Shown piece after piece: positions 6,139-14,957 of a stretch of DNA of 16,903 bases. A program made the translations under genes and the position numbers. The stretch lies in NCBI GenBank assembly GCA_049301135.1, contig JBAQKP010000277.1:1-16903 (forward strand). Direction: 5' to 3'. Origin of the DNA: JAYXXU01 sp049301135. Its GTDB lineage: Bacteria > Pseudomonadota > Gammaproteobacteria > Pseudomonadales > Moraxellaceae. Each line of letters starts with the position of its first letter. Positions within the stretch are counted from its first letter, which is position 1. Below the pieces are notes generated by a model. The model searched no databases. It was not told the origin of the DNA and saw nothing but the letters and a program-made list of their open reading frames with translations.

Positions 6139-9100
6139 GTGTTGCGAAATCCAGATCAGAACCTCCGGCCAGCCAAAACGACATTTTTATTAAATGCGTT
6201 GGCCGCTTCCATGCTGATGACTCAGCATGTGTACGCGCTGAGCACATCAGCGCCAGACGCTGGGGTGCAGATCACCAACACGGCAACAGCTTCCTATGTC
6301 TTTGATAACACATTGATCACCCAGCCATCGAATACGGTTGCCGTCAATGTTTCCGCGTTGTATGCAATCAATCTGACCTCGGCTGCACAACAAATCGTCG
6401 AAGCAGGTGACAGTGTTACATGGCTAAACCAACTTGAGAATATAAGTAACGCATCAGCCAGCGTACGCTTGTCTTCAGTCGTGCCCACAGGTTTAGGTGC
6501 TGTTCGTATTTATCTAGATAATAATCAAAACGGTTTGGTTGATGCGGATGATCGTCTGCTCGATTTGACACAAGCCGTCATCACACTTGAGCGTAACCAA
6601 TCTGTACAATTGATCGTGAACGCGACTACCGGCACGAGCTTGAATGGTGGTGAGCAGATTAACCTGCCACTCAGTGCAACAGTTGACGAAGATCCAGCAT
6701 TGCCCGCCGTAAACGCAGTCGATCCGTTGCTGATCGTTGCCCCTGAATTGGTTGCTATTAAGACCGTCGACCGCGAGTCTATTGATCCAACCACGGATAA
6801 AAACTTAAAACTCACCTATCTGCTCAGTGTCGAAAGTCGTGGTGCAACAGCGGTACGTCCAACCACGCTTGAGGTGGATGGTCAGCCACTGACTGCCGTA
6901 TTTGTGCGCGATCCACTGCCAGCCAATACCTCGTTTTTAGATGTTCGCCCTGAGCAGTCAGATGCGGTGGTGGTGTATAAAACCAAAACCAACCTCACAA
7001 GTTTGACTGCACAGCGTCCAACTGATTTAACCAGTATTGATGAGGTGATTGTTGCTTACCCAAATGGAATTGCAGCCGGTAGCACGCAACGCATCGCGCT
7101 TGATGTTGAAATGTTTGATTATGTGGTTGGGACACAACTATTAAACCGCTTTCAAGTCGAATACCAGTCACCTACCATCGTCAAACAGAAAACCTCAAAC
7201 GATGCGATTACGCTGGTCGGTAATAACTCTCAGTTGCCTTCCAACTCGGTGATTTCGAACTATTCGGGTAATTATCAGAAAAAACTAAATACTGGATCAG
7301 CAGGTCAGTCGCTACACATCCAAGCGTTTAGCACGGCTTGTAACGTGAGCCGCGATGTGATTGAGCGAGTCAACATCCAAATCAAGTCACAAAAAACTGG
7401 TGACATCATTGATGTGATTGGGGTTGAAACTGAGGCAAACAGTGGGATTTTCCGCTACGAACTGCCGACCAAGTTCAACGAAACAGTTGTGACGGGTGAT
7501 CTCGAATTGCAGGTGGTACGTCGAGATACTGCTGATATTACGCTGATGAGCTGTATTGATAGCACTGGTGTGAGTGGTCCAAGTATCGGCATTACCACCT
7601 CCGTGTTGATTGATCCGTTTGGTATCGTATTCGATGCTGAAACCGGTTTGCCGGTACGTGGTGCAACAGTCACCTTGGTTGATGCGGCCACGGATCAGCC
7701 GGTAGGTAGCGGTGTGGCTTTTACCCTAAATGAAACCACCGGAGAACTAGAACCGATCTCAGCGGTACAAATCACTAATGCAGCGGGCGAGTTTATTTAT
7801 CCTCTGGTGGTTGCTGGTGATTACAAGCTGTTGGTAGATACCTCCACCATCACTGGTGACACCGTTTACAGCTTTGTCAGTGATAAGACGCGCTTCCCAG
7901 TTGCAAATTTTCCAGCCGATAAACTGGTCAATGCAGAATTTTCTTATGCAGGTACATTCCCACTCAGAGAAGGCGACCCTGCGCTTAATATCGATATTCC
8001 GATTGATCCAAAACCAAAAACACCAGCGACGCTGTTTGTTAAAAAAGACGTCAGTAGCGAAAATCTAGAAATCGGTGATTTTGCTGATTATACCGTAGTG
8101 GTGCGTAACCAAGGTGAGCTACCAGCGACCGACGTCGCCATGCTTGACACGCTGCCGATTGGCTTCACCTATGTACCGAATACCACTCGGGTCAGTTACA
8201 CCATCGGTGGTGTCGCACAAAATGTGGTGCGCGAGGCTGATCCAGTTGGTGGTAAAGGTCGTTATCTGACGTTGGGTTTGAAGCCTCTGCCACCGAAGGC
8301 AGAAGCCAAAATCACCTATCGGGTGCATATCGGAGCAAACGCACTGACTGGTGACGGGATCAACCGTGTTAACGCCAAGGCAAAGACCAATGGCGCGGCA
8401 ATCACCTCAAACCAAGCCCAAGCCAAAGTGAATGTCTCGGCTGGCGTGTTCATGAGTGAAGCGCTGATCATCGGTAAAGTGTATGCAGACTGTAACCGCA
8501 GCGGCATTCAAGATACGGGCGAGCGTGGTGTGCCTGGGGTACGGCTGTATCTTGAAGATGGCAGCTTTGTGGTCACCGATATCGAAGGCAAGTATAGCTT
8601 TTACGGGATCAGTGCCAAGACGCATGTTCTAAAACTCGACCGTACCACGTTACCCGCTGATGTTGAACTGATTGAGCAAGGCAACCGTAATGCCGGTGAT
8701 GCCGGTAGCCGTTTTGTTGACCTGAAGCGTGGCGAGTTGCATCGTGCTGATTTTGCGTTGACGGATGGCATGGCGACCTGTAGTACAGGCTTGGCAGAAC
8801 AGATTGAAAACCGCCGTGAACTGATCGGCGATCAAAATACCGATATTGAGCGGGTGCTGCGCTCTGAGTTAGTCCTCGAAGAAAACTACCGTCTAGGTGA
8901 TGTGCGTGGCCTGCCAGCGTCGGGCTGTATTAGCACGGATAGCAGTGCAAACTGCAATGTCTCTATGCCGAATCGACCTACGTCAGTACTGACCGATTTG
9001 CGTCGTCCAGCAGTTGATAAAGTGACTGCACCGAAGATGGTCGATCTCGAGAATGCGCTCAAGACCGCAGAAAACAACCAACTGAGTATCCTGAATCTGC

Positions 9101-12100
9101 AAGATGGACAGGTGCTGCCGTATCCGCAAACCAATCTTCAGGTGAAAGCCGTTGCGAATACCCAGATCGAGGTGTTACTCAACGGCAAAGCTGTCGCCGA
9201 TGACCGTGTTGGTACACGGGCGGTATTGGCAGATCGGCAGATTGCAGGCTTGGATTATATTGGCCTGAATCTGAATGTCGGTCAAAATACTATCGAAGTC
9301 CGCCAACTGGATCAGATGGGCAACTTACGCGATCGCAAAACAATCACCGTGGTTGCACCGGACGCGATGAGCCGGATCGAAGTTAAAACTGATCAAAAAC
9401 TGCTTGAAGCCAATGGTCGCGACATTGTCAATGTTGTGGTCAGCATTCTGGATCAAAATGGCGTACCTGTTGCCAGCCGTACACCGATCACCCTCGACAA
9501 CAATCTGGGCAAAATCCAGCTTGACGACTTAGATCCCGACAAGGCCGGTGTGCAGCAGTTTATCGAAGGTGGGCGTTTACTCGTGCCATTGCTTGCGCCA
9601 ACACAAGCGGGTGAGGGACGGCTCGAAGTCAGTAGTGGCACGTATAAAGCTGATTTACCATTGCGCTTTGTGCCGGAACTACGGCCGATGATTGCCGCAG
9701 GGATCGTGGAAGGCACAGTATCTCTGACCGACTTTGATCCAAAAGAGCTCGGTGCAGTCTCACGTAATGATGGCTTTGAACAAGAACTGCGTGAGTTGTC
9801 CAACAGCGATGATGGCAAGCTACAAACCACTGGACGCGCGGCGTTTTTCCTTAAAGGTAAGGTCAAAGGTGAATACCTGCTGACCATGGCGTATGACTCG
9901 GACAAAGACAGCAAAAACGAGCGTCTATTCCGTGATATTCGGCCTGAAGAGTATTATCCGGTTTATGGGGATGCCTCGGCCAAAGGCTTCGATGCACAGT
10001 CTACCAGTAAATTATACGTCCGCCTCGACCATGGGCGTTCGTATGCGATGTATGGCGACATTAACACCCGAGTCGAAAATGACGAAGGTCTCTCTTTGGG
10101 TCAATACAGCCGGACGCTGACTGGTGTCAAAGGCCATTATGAGACTGATCGCGTCGCAGTCACCAGTTTTGCCGCTCAGACCAGTTCACGGCAGATCGTA
10201 TCTGAACAGCGTGGGTTAGGTATTTCAGGGCCATATTTGCTCGATAACGTACCGATTGAATCACTGCGCGAAAACAGTGAAAAAGTCGAACGGATTGTAC
10301 GGGATCGTGATAATCCTGGTTTGATTATCAAACGCGAAACGCTACAACGCTTTACTGACTATGAAATTGATACGTTTACCAATGGGATTTTGTTGAATCA
10401 AGCACTACCGAGTTTGGATGAAAATCTAAACCCGATCTCGCTGCGTGTGACGGTTGAGTCGGATGAAGGTGGTGAAGAATATCTCGTTGGCGGTGTCGCT
10501 GCTCGGGTTAAACTGAACGAGCAACTGCATGTCGGTGGCTCGTATGTGAAGAGTGATGATCCGCTGACCGATGATCAGCTGGCCAGTGCGAACGCGGTGG
10601 TCAAACTCTCTGATCGCGCAAAGCTGATCGCTGAAGTCGCCCAGAGCAGTAATACCGTCGACCCCTCGAATCTGATTAATCCAATCAATGCCAGCGTATC
10701 GCCAACTGGTGAGCAATCCGGTATTGCGGGTCGGATTGAGTTGAACTATAAACTCGCCAATACCGAAGCACGGATTTATCACAATCAAGCTGAGGCTGGT
10801 TTTTATAATGCCGCATCGCCGATTGCAGCGGGTCGTAAAGAATCAGGTGTTAAAGTACAGTCGCGGATTGCTCAGATTGGTTTAGCGCGTGCCGAAGCGA
10901 TTCGTACCGAAGACAGCGCAAATGATGGCGTGCGTGATGGTTTTAGCGTCAGTATCGAGCGTGCGCTCAATCAATATCTGAGCCTAGAAGCGGGTGCGCG
11001 TACCTATCGCGAAACCACTCAAGCGGCTTCAGGCAGTTCAGTCGGTGCGACACCCACCGAAGGGACGACTGTGCGCGGTAAGCTGAACGCAGTGCTGCCG
11101 TGGATTGATGGTTCAAGTGCTTTTGTCGAATATGAGCAAGACATTGATGATGCTGAACGCAAAGTACTCGCGCTCGGTGGCAGTTATCAAATGGGTGCGA
11201 AAGGTCGCATCTACGCGCGGCATGAATTACTGTCGAGTCTCAGCGGCGCATATGGTTTGAATGAAACCACTGAACGCAACTCAACGGTGGTTGGTGTAGA
11301 CAGCAATTACATGAAGGACGGCACGGTATTCAGCGAATACCGTCTGCGTGATGGGATTGGTGCGCGTGAAGCAGAAGCAGCGATTGGTCTGCGCAATCTA
11401 TGGCACGTCGGCAATGGGATTCGGTTGAGCACAGGGTTTGAGCGGGTCGAAACCCTTAAAGCAGGTACGACCGGCACAACGCAAGACGCAACAGCGGTTT
11501 CGTTGGGACTCGAGTATCTGGCTGATCCACGCTGGAAGGGTGTGGCAAAGGTCGAAACACGCTGGGCAGATGCATCAGACAGCTACTTGAACACCTTGGG
11601 TGTGGCCTACAAAGCCTCTGACGATGTGACCTTGTTGGCCAAAAACGTATATCGTTTAATCGACAACAAAGACAGTGGTGATCGCACAGTAGACCGTTTC
11701 CAAGTTGGTGCGGCTTACCGTGACTTTGACAGCAATCGCTTTGACGCGCTGACCAAGTTCGAGTACCGCTTGGATGACAACCAAACCAGCGTTGGCAGTG
11801 CGTACAAACGTGAAGCCTTTATTGTGTCAGCACATACCAACTATCATCCGGTACGTCGTTTGACCTTGGCCAGCCAATATGCCGTGAAATATGTTCGTCA
11901 GGATTTCAATGATCTGGCCAGTACCGGTACCACACAGTTACTCGCAGGTCGGGCGATTTACGATATCAATGAGCGTTGGGACACCAGTTTGAATACCGGT
12001 GTGATGTGGGATGATCAAAGCTCAGGTGTACGTTATTTGCTCGGTGCGGAAGTCGGTTATTTGGTTGCCGCCAATCTGTGGGTTTCTGGTGGCTATAACT

Positions 12101-12243
12101 TCACCGGCTATCGTGATGACGATCTGACCGATGCCAATACCACGACCAAAGGCGCGTATATGCGCTTGCGCTTCAAGTTTGATGAAGACCTGTTTAAGAT
12201 GGGTGTTCCTGTCGTAAATAAATCAATGGAGCCGCAGCAATGA
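6139..12243 (+). CDS. Giant modular surface protein with predicted C-terminal outer-membrane barrel
   Basis: A 2034-aa exported protein without a recognised name. It starts at GTG with only a weak AGG 7 nt upstream. Residues 1–33 are a signal peptide. Modules in order: about 36–205, a unit similar to the start of the bead-string protein (GVQITNTATASY, then VRIYLDNNQNGLVD); 206–360 DUF11-like; 370–480 a beta unit with Cys401 and Cys472; 490–620 carboxypeptidase-regulatory-like (FDAETGLPVRGATVTL); 633–775 a clear DUF11 unit (VVVRNQGELPATDV); 778–880 an SdrD-B-like unit (DCNRSGIQDTGERGVPGVRL); 885–970 a linker with Cys930/Cys939; 975–1075 an Ig-like unit; 1077–1180 a Big_1/invasin-like unit. From about 1230 to the end, alternating aromatic and polar strands, the motif YYPVYGD (1272–1278) and a final strand GAYMRLRFKF suggest a large beta-barrel. 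It overlaps the OmpA-family gene by 4 nt. It may anchor or export its neighbours; TonB-receptor-like and autotransporter roles are weaker alternatives. Confidence 0.88.
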   Translation: MLRNPDQNLRPAKTTFLLNALAASMLMTQHVYALSTSAPDAGVQITNTATASYVFDNTLITQPSNTVAVNVSALYAINLTSAAQQIVEAGDSVTWLNQLENISNASASVRLSSVVPTGLGAVRIYLDNNQNGLVDADDRLLDLTQAVITLERNQSVQLIVNATTGTSLNGGEQINLPLSATVDEDPALPAVNAVDPLLIVAPELVAIKTVDRESIDPTTDKNLKLTYLLSVESRGATAVRPTTLEVDGQPLTAVFVRDPLPANTSFLDVRPEQSDAVVVYKTKTNLTSLTAQRPTDLTSIDEVIVAYPNGIAAGSTQRIALDVEMFDYVVGTQLLNRFQVEYQSPTIVKQKTSNDAITLVGNNSQLPSNSVISNYSGNYQKKLNTGSAGQSLHIQAFSTACNVSRDVIERVNIQIKSQKTGDIIDVIGVETEANSGIFRYELPTKFNETVVTGDLELQVVRRDTADITLMSCIDSTGVSGPSIGITTSVLIDPFGIVFDAETGLPVRGATVTLVDAATDQPVGSGVAFTLNETTGELEPISAVQITNAAGEFIYPLVVAGDYKLLVDTSTITGDTVYSFVSDKTRFPVANFPADKLVNAEFSYAGTFPLREGDPALNIDIPIDPKPKTPATLFVKKDVSSENLEIGDFADYTVVVRNQGELPATDVAMLDTLPIGFTYVPNTTRVSYTIGGVAQNVVREADPVGGKGRYLTLGLKPLPPKAEAKITYRVHIGANALTGDGINRVNAKAKTNGAAITSNQAQAKVNVSAGVFMSEALIIGKVYADCNRSGIQDTGERGVPGVRLYLEDGSFVVTDIEGKYSFYGISAKTHVLKLDRTTLPADVELIEQGNRNAGDAGSRFVDLKRGELHRADFALTDGMATCSTGLAEQIENRRELIGDQNTDIERVLRSELVLEENYRLGDVRGLPASGCISTDSSANCNVSMPNRPTSVLTDLRRPAVDKVTAPKMVDLENALKTAENNQLSILNLQDGQVLPYPQTNLQVKAVANTQIEVLLNGKAVADDRVGTRAVLADRQIAGLDYIGLNLNVGQNTIEVRQLDQMGNLRDRKTITVVAPDAMSRIEVKTDQKLLEANGRDIVNVVVSILDQNGVPVASRTPITLDNNLGKIQLDDLDPDKAGVQQFIEGGRLLVPLLAPTQAGEGRLEVSSGTYKADLPLRFVPELRPMIAAGIVEGTVSLTDFDPKELGAVSRNDGFEQELRELSNSDDGKLQTTGRAAFFLKGKVKGEYLLTMAYDSDKDSKNERLFRDIRPEEYYPVYGDASAKGFDAQSTSKLYVRLDHGRSYAMYGDINTRVENDEGLSLGQYSRTLTGVKGHYETDRVAVTSFAAQTSSRQIVSEQRGLGISGPYLLDNVPIESLRENSEKVERIVRDRDNPGLIIKRETLQRFTDYEIDTFTNGILLNQALPSLDENLNPISLRVTVESDEGGEEYLVGGVAARVKLNEQLHVGGSYVKSDDPLTDDQLASANAVVKLSDRAKLIAEVAQSSNTVDPSNLINPINASVSPTGEQSGIAGRIELNYKLANTEARIYHNQAEAGFYNAASPIAAGRKESGVKVQSRIAQIGLARAEAIRTEDSANDGVRDGFSVSIERALNQYLSLEAGARTYRETTQAASGSSVGATPTEGTTVRGKLNAVLPWIDGSSAFVEYEQDIDDAERKVLALGGSYQMGAKGRIYARHELLSSLSGAYGLNETTERNSTVVGVDSNYMKDGTVFSEYRLRDGIGAREAEAAIGLRNLWHVGNGIRLSTGFERVETLKAGTTGTTQDATAVSLGLEYLADPRWKGVAKVETRWADASDSYLNTLGVAYKASDDVTLLAKNVYRLIDNKDSGDRTVDRFQVGAAYRDFDSNRFDALTKFEYRLDDNQTSVGSAYKREAFIVSAHTNYHPVRRLTLASQYAVKYVRQDFNDLASTGTTQLLAGRAIYDINERWDTSLNTGVMWDDQSSGVRYLLGAEVGYLVAANLWVSGGYNFTGYRDDDLTDANTTTKGAYMRLRFKFDEDLFKMGVPVVNKSMEPQQ

Positions 12244-13439
12244 GTGGTGGTCGAGTTTTAAGCGCACGGTTGTTGGGCGCACGGACACTGAGCTCTCTGA
12301 TGTTGGGCACACTGACACTGACGGGGCTGTTGGGTGCGACGCAGCCAGCCTTTGCGCAAGTACAAATATTAGGTTCGGAATCAGGTGTGTTACGCGCGTC
12401 CGAACTGACCCAAAGCCAAAAACAGCAGTTGGCACAGCGGATTGCGGTGCTCCTCAAGAATCCTGAACCAACCGGGCAGTATCACGCCCAAAAAGCCCAA
12501 AGCTGGTTAGATTATGCCAATCACCAAAACAGTGAGGGTGGCCTGACCAGCGCGTATGATAGTGCGATGCAGCAAGCGTTGCAGATCACCATGCAGCTTG
12601 AACAAGGCCAGCAACCAAGCATGACCACCGCAGTGCCACCAACTTCTGGCGTGATGCGGCGTGATCTGTGGGCGATTGCAGAGTTACTGAAAACCCATCC
12701 AGCCTTTGCGCAGGTGCATGCGGAAGTTGCCAAAGCTGAAGTCAAACTGGTCTGGGCGGCAGCGGAGCACTGTGAATTGGGGTGGCGGCACTCGCGTGAG
12801 CATTTTGCAGTTGCTGAGCGTGAGCTATATGTGGCACGCCAACACGCCAATCAGCAAACTGGCGCACCACTGTGGCCAGAAAACCTGACCTACCCAAGTC
12901 TGGCTGAGCTGAATGGTTCAGGTAAAGGGTGTAACGGGGTACAGGGCAACTGGCCGCTACCCGTGCCGCTTTGGAATGTATCTGCGCCCACCACTGATGT
13001 ACCGCAGCCACAACCTGAAGCACAGGTGAACGCCGAACTGATCAAAGTGCCGAATAACGTACACTTTGCCTTAGACAAGCATCATCTGACTGCTGAATCC
13101 AAAGCAGTGCTGGATCAGATTGTGACTGTACTCCGTCAATATCCAGACATCAGCGTCACGTTATATGGTTACACCGACCGCCGTGCCAGTATTGCTTATA
13201 ACATCGCGCTATCACAGCGTCGTGCCACCTCAGTTGAGCAGTATCTGGTCAGTCAAGGCATTGATTTGAGTCGGATCGCACGTGAAGCCAAAGGCAAAAC
13301 GCAGTTGCTTAATGATCCAGATGTGATTCGTGGACACGCATTGAGTCGTCGTGTCGAAGTGGTGTTTGCGAATGCTGGTGAAGAAATCATCACCGAACGC
13401 CAGACTACTGATCTGCAAACGGAGCGTCGCCGTCGCTAA
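12240..13439 (+). CDS. OmpA-family peptidoglycan-binding envelope protein
   Basis: A 399-aa exported protein. Residues 1–39 form a signal peptide ending PAFA. Residues about 55–210 are helical, with the segment KAQSWLDYAN and a heptad-like run around 155–200. A Pro/Gln-rich linker precedes the OmpA C-terminal domain at about 272–375, with VHFALDKHHL, GYTD (Asp313) and NIALSQRRATSVEQYL (Arg328), the positions that normally bind diaminopimelate in peptidoglycan. No N-terminal 8-strand OmpA barrel is present. Cys178 and Cys231 could form a disulfide. The ATG overlaps the stop of the giant gene as ATGA, with GGAG 8 nt upstream, so translation is probably coupled. It likely clamps the giant protein's assembly to the cell wall; that partnership is inferred from coupling. 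A strong terminator lies 14 nt after its stop. Confidence 0.92.
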   Translation: MSGGRVLSARLLGARTLSSLMLGTLTLTGLLGATQPAFAQVQILGSESGVLRASELTQSQKQQLAQRIAVLLKNPEPTGQYHAQKAQSWLDYANHQNSEGGLTSAYDSAMQQALQITMQLEQGQQPSMTTAVPPTSGVMRRDLWAIAELLKTHPAFAQVHAEVAKAEVKLVWAAAEHCELGWRHSREHFAVAERELYVARQHANQQTGAPLWPENLTYPSLAELNGSGKGCNGVQGNWPLPVPLWNVSAPTTDVPQPQPEAQVNAELIKVPNNVHFALDKHHLTAESKAVLDQIVTVLRQYPDISVTLYGYTDRRASIAYNIALSQRRATSVEQYLVSQGIDLSRIAREAKGKTQLLNDPDVIRGHALSRRVEVVFANAGEEIITERQTTDLQTERRRR

Positions 13440-13453
13440 TCGATGATCCCACC

Positions 13454-13483
13454 AAAAATCGCGGCTATTGAGCCGCGATTTTT
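13454..13483. terminator. Bidirectional intrinsic terminator
   Basis: A perfect 13-bp inverted repeat, AAAAATCGCGGCT (13454–13466) and AGCCGCGATTTTT (13471–13483), with loop ATTG. The GC core flanked by A and T runs works in both directions. It sits between the convergent stops of the OmpA-family gene (13439) and yciK (13499) and ends both operons. Confidence 0.92.
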
Positions 13484-13498
13484 CATTTGGGTGTGGCA

Positions 13499-14260
13499 TT
13501 ATTCAATAGGGCGTGGCACGTCGATGGACTGTCCGGTAAAGCCTTTGCTGGCCGCACTCATTAAAAACAAATAAGGATTCATGATTTGTTCGGGGGTCGG
13601 CAGATTCAGCGGATTTTCGCCAGGGTAGGCATGGGCACGCATGTTGGTACGCGTTGGGCCTGGATTGATACAGTTGAACCGAATCGCACTGACATTGGCC
13701 AACTCATCCGAAAAAATCTTTGACATGCTTTCGAGACCGGCTTTGGATACCGCATACGCACCCCAAAATGCCCGTGCTGTGCGGCCGACACTGCTGCTGG
13801 TAAATACCACAGATGCATCTGGCGACTGACGCAGCAGCGGCAGCAGCGCTTGGGTCAGTTGAAACGGTGCACGAAGATTGACGTTCATCACGTCATCCCA
13901 TGTATCGGGATCGTACATTTGTAACGGCGTGAGCGGCCCTAGCGTCGCAGCGTTATGCAGCACACCATCCAACCGACCGATTTCGGTTTCGATCATTTGG
14001 GTCATTTGGCTATAGTCACTCAGACTTGCGCTGGCGAGGTTGAGCGGCAGTAATGCCGGTTGTGCGCCGCCGGCTTGTTCGATTTCGTCATAGACGCCTT
14101 CGAGTTTGGCCAGTGTGCGACCCAACAACAGCACAGTCGCGCCATGACGGGCAAAACTCAACGCTGCGGCGCGGCCGATGCCAGCCCCCGCACCAGTCAC
14201 CAAAATCACTCGCCCTTGTAGTGCGTCAGAACTGGGCTGATACTGTTCAAAATCAAGCAT
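13499..14260 (-). CDS. yciK: YciK-family short-chain dehydrogenase
   Basis: A 253-aa cytoplasmic oxidoreductase of the classical SDR family; the physiological substrate of YciK is not established. The NAD(P)-binding turn TGAGAGIG is at 22–29, HNAA at 102–105 takes the place of the usual NNAG, Ser156 lies in FTSSSVGR, and Tyr169 and Lys173 form the catalytic YAVSK. The NPGPTRTNM segment at 199–207 is typical of YciK proteins. Its start overlaps the end of the upstream phosphatase by 8 nt, so it is the last gene of the ubiG operon. The ATG at 14258–14260 has an AGG 9 nt upstream. Confidence 0.9.
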   Translation of the reverse strand: MLDFEQYQPSSDALQGRVILVTGAGAGIGRAAALSFARHGATVLLLGRTLAKLEGVYDEIEQAGGAQPALLPLNLASASLSDYSQMTQMIETEIGRLDGVLHNAATLGPLTPLQMYDPDTWDDVMNVNLRAPFQLTQALLPLLRQSPDASVVFTSSSVGRTARAFWGAYAVSKAGLESMSKIFSDELANVSAIRFNCINPGPTRTNMRAHAYPGENPLNLPTPEQIMNPYLFLMSAASKGFTGQSIDVPRPIE

Positions 14261-14957
14261 GTTGTACTGCCTTTAAACAAAAAATATCGGAGTATAAAAG
14301 CGTATGCAACGCCGCCACATCCATCACGATATGATCGGCTTGCCAATCCACTAAGTTCTCGGCGCGCGCAGGTGGCAAATAGCCATACGCGGCGAGAATC
14401 GTCGGCATTTCGGCAGCACGTCCTGCATCAATATCACGCGGATGATCACCGACATAAATGATCTGATCAGCAGCAATCCCAAGCTGTTCGGCTGCCAAAA
14501 ACATCGGTTCGGGATCAGGTTTGGCATGCTGCACATCTTCGGGGCAGACCAATACCGCACAGCGTTGCTGTAAATTCAGTGCCGTCAGCAGCAGTTCACT
14601 CAGATGGCGTGGTTTATTGGTGACGATGCCCCAAGCGATCTGTTGCTGCTCTAGCGCGATCAGCAATGCGTCCATGCCCGCAAATAGGGTGGTTTCTACT
14701 GCGATTTGTTGTGCATATTCGTCCAAAAACCGCTGCCGATAACGCAACAGCGCAGGGTCATCCAGTGGTAACTCTGGGTGAATCAGCCGTACCATCGCCC
14801 GTGCGCCTTCAGACACCTGACTGCGAATCTGTGCGGCACTGGGCTGGGCGATGCCATCTTCTGCGCATAGCTTGTGTACGATCCGGATAAAATCCGGCGC
14901 AGTGTCGATCAACGTCCCATCAAGGTCAAACAAGACTGCTGCAATCGGTTGGCTCAT
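14253..14957 (-). CDS. mupP: HAD phosphatase, MupP/Gph type
   Basis: A 234-aa cytoplasmic HAD hydrolase. The catalytic FDLDGT contains Asp11 (nucleophile) and Asp13; Thr113 lies in IVTNKP, Lys146 in HAKPDPEP, and the acidic pair Asp171/Asp175 in VGDHPRD. The helical cap spans about 20–90. By sequence alone it could be phosphoglycolate phosphatase Gph. Its place between ubiG and yciK is that of Pseudomonas mupP, an N-acetylmuramic acid 6-phosphate phosphatase of the peptidoglycan recycling route that bypasses de novo UDP-MurNAc synthesis. I therefore prefer MupP, with Gph as the alternative. Start and stop overlap both neighbours: ATGA with ubiG and 8 nt with yciK. Confidence 0.72.
   Translation of the reverse strand: MSQPIAAVLFDLDGTLIDTAPDFIRIVHKLCAEDGIAQPSAAQIRSQVSEGARAMVRLIHPELPLDDPALLRYRQRFLDEYAQQIAVETTLFAGMDALLIALEQQQIAWGIVTNKPRHLSELLLTALNLQQRCAVLVCPEDVQHAKPDPEPMFLAAEQLGIAADQIIYVGDHPRDIDAGRAAEMPTILAAYGYLPPARAENLVDWQADHIVMDVAALHTLLYSDIFCLKAVQHA

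Noticed and set aside
6139..12243. Inverse autotransporter (intimin/invasin type) identity for the giant protein
   Set aside because: A Big_1-like unit is present, but the barrel-like part is C-terminal and much larger, and there is no N-terminal LysM or barrel.
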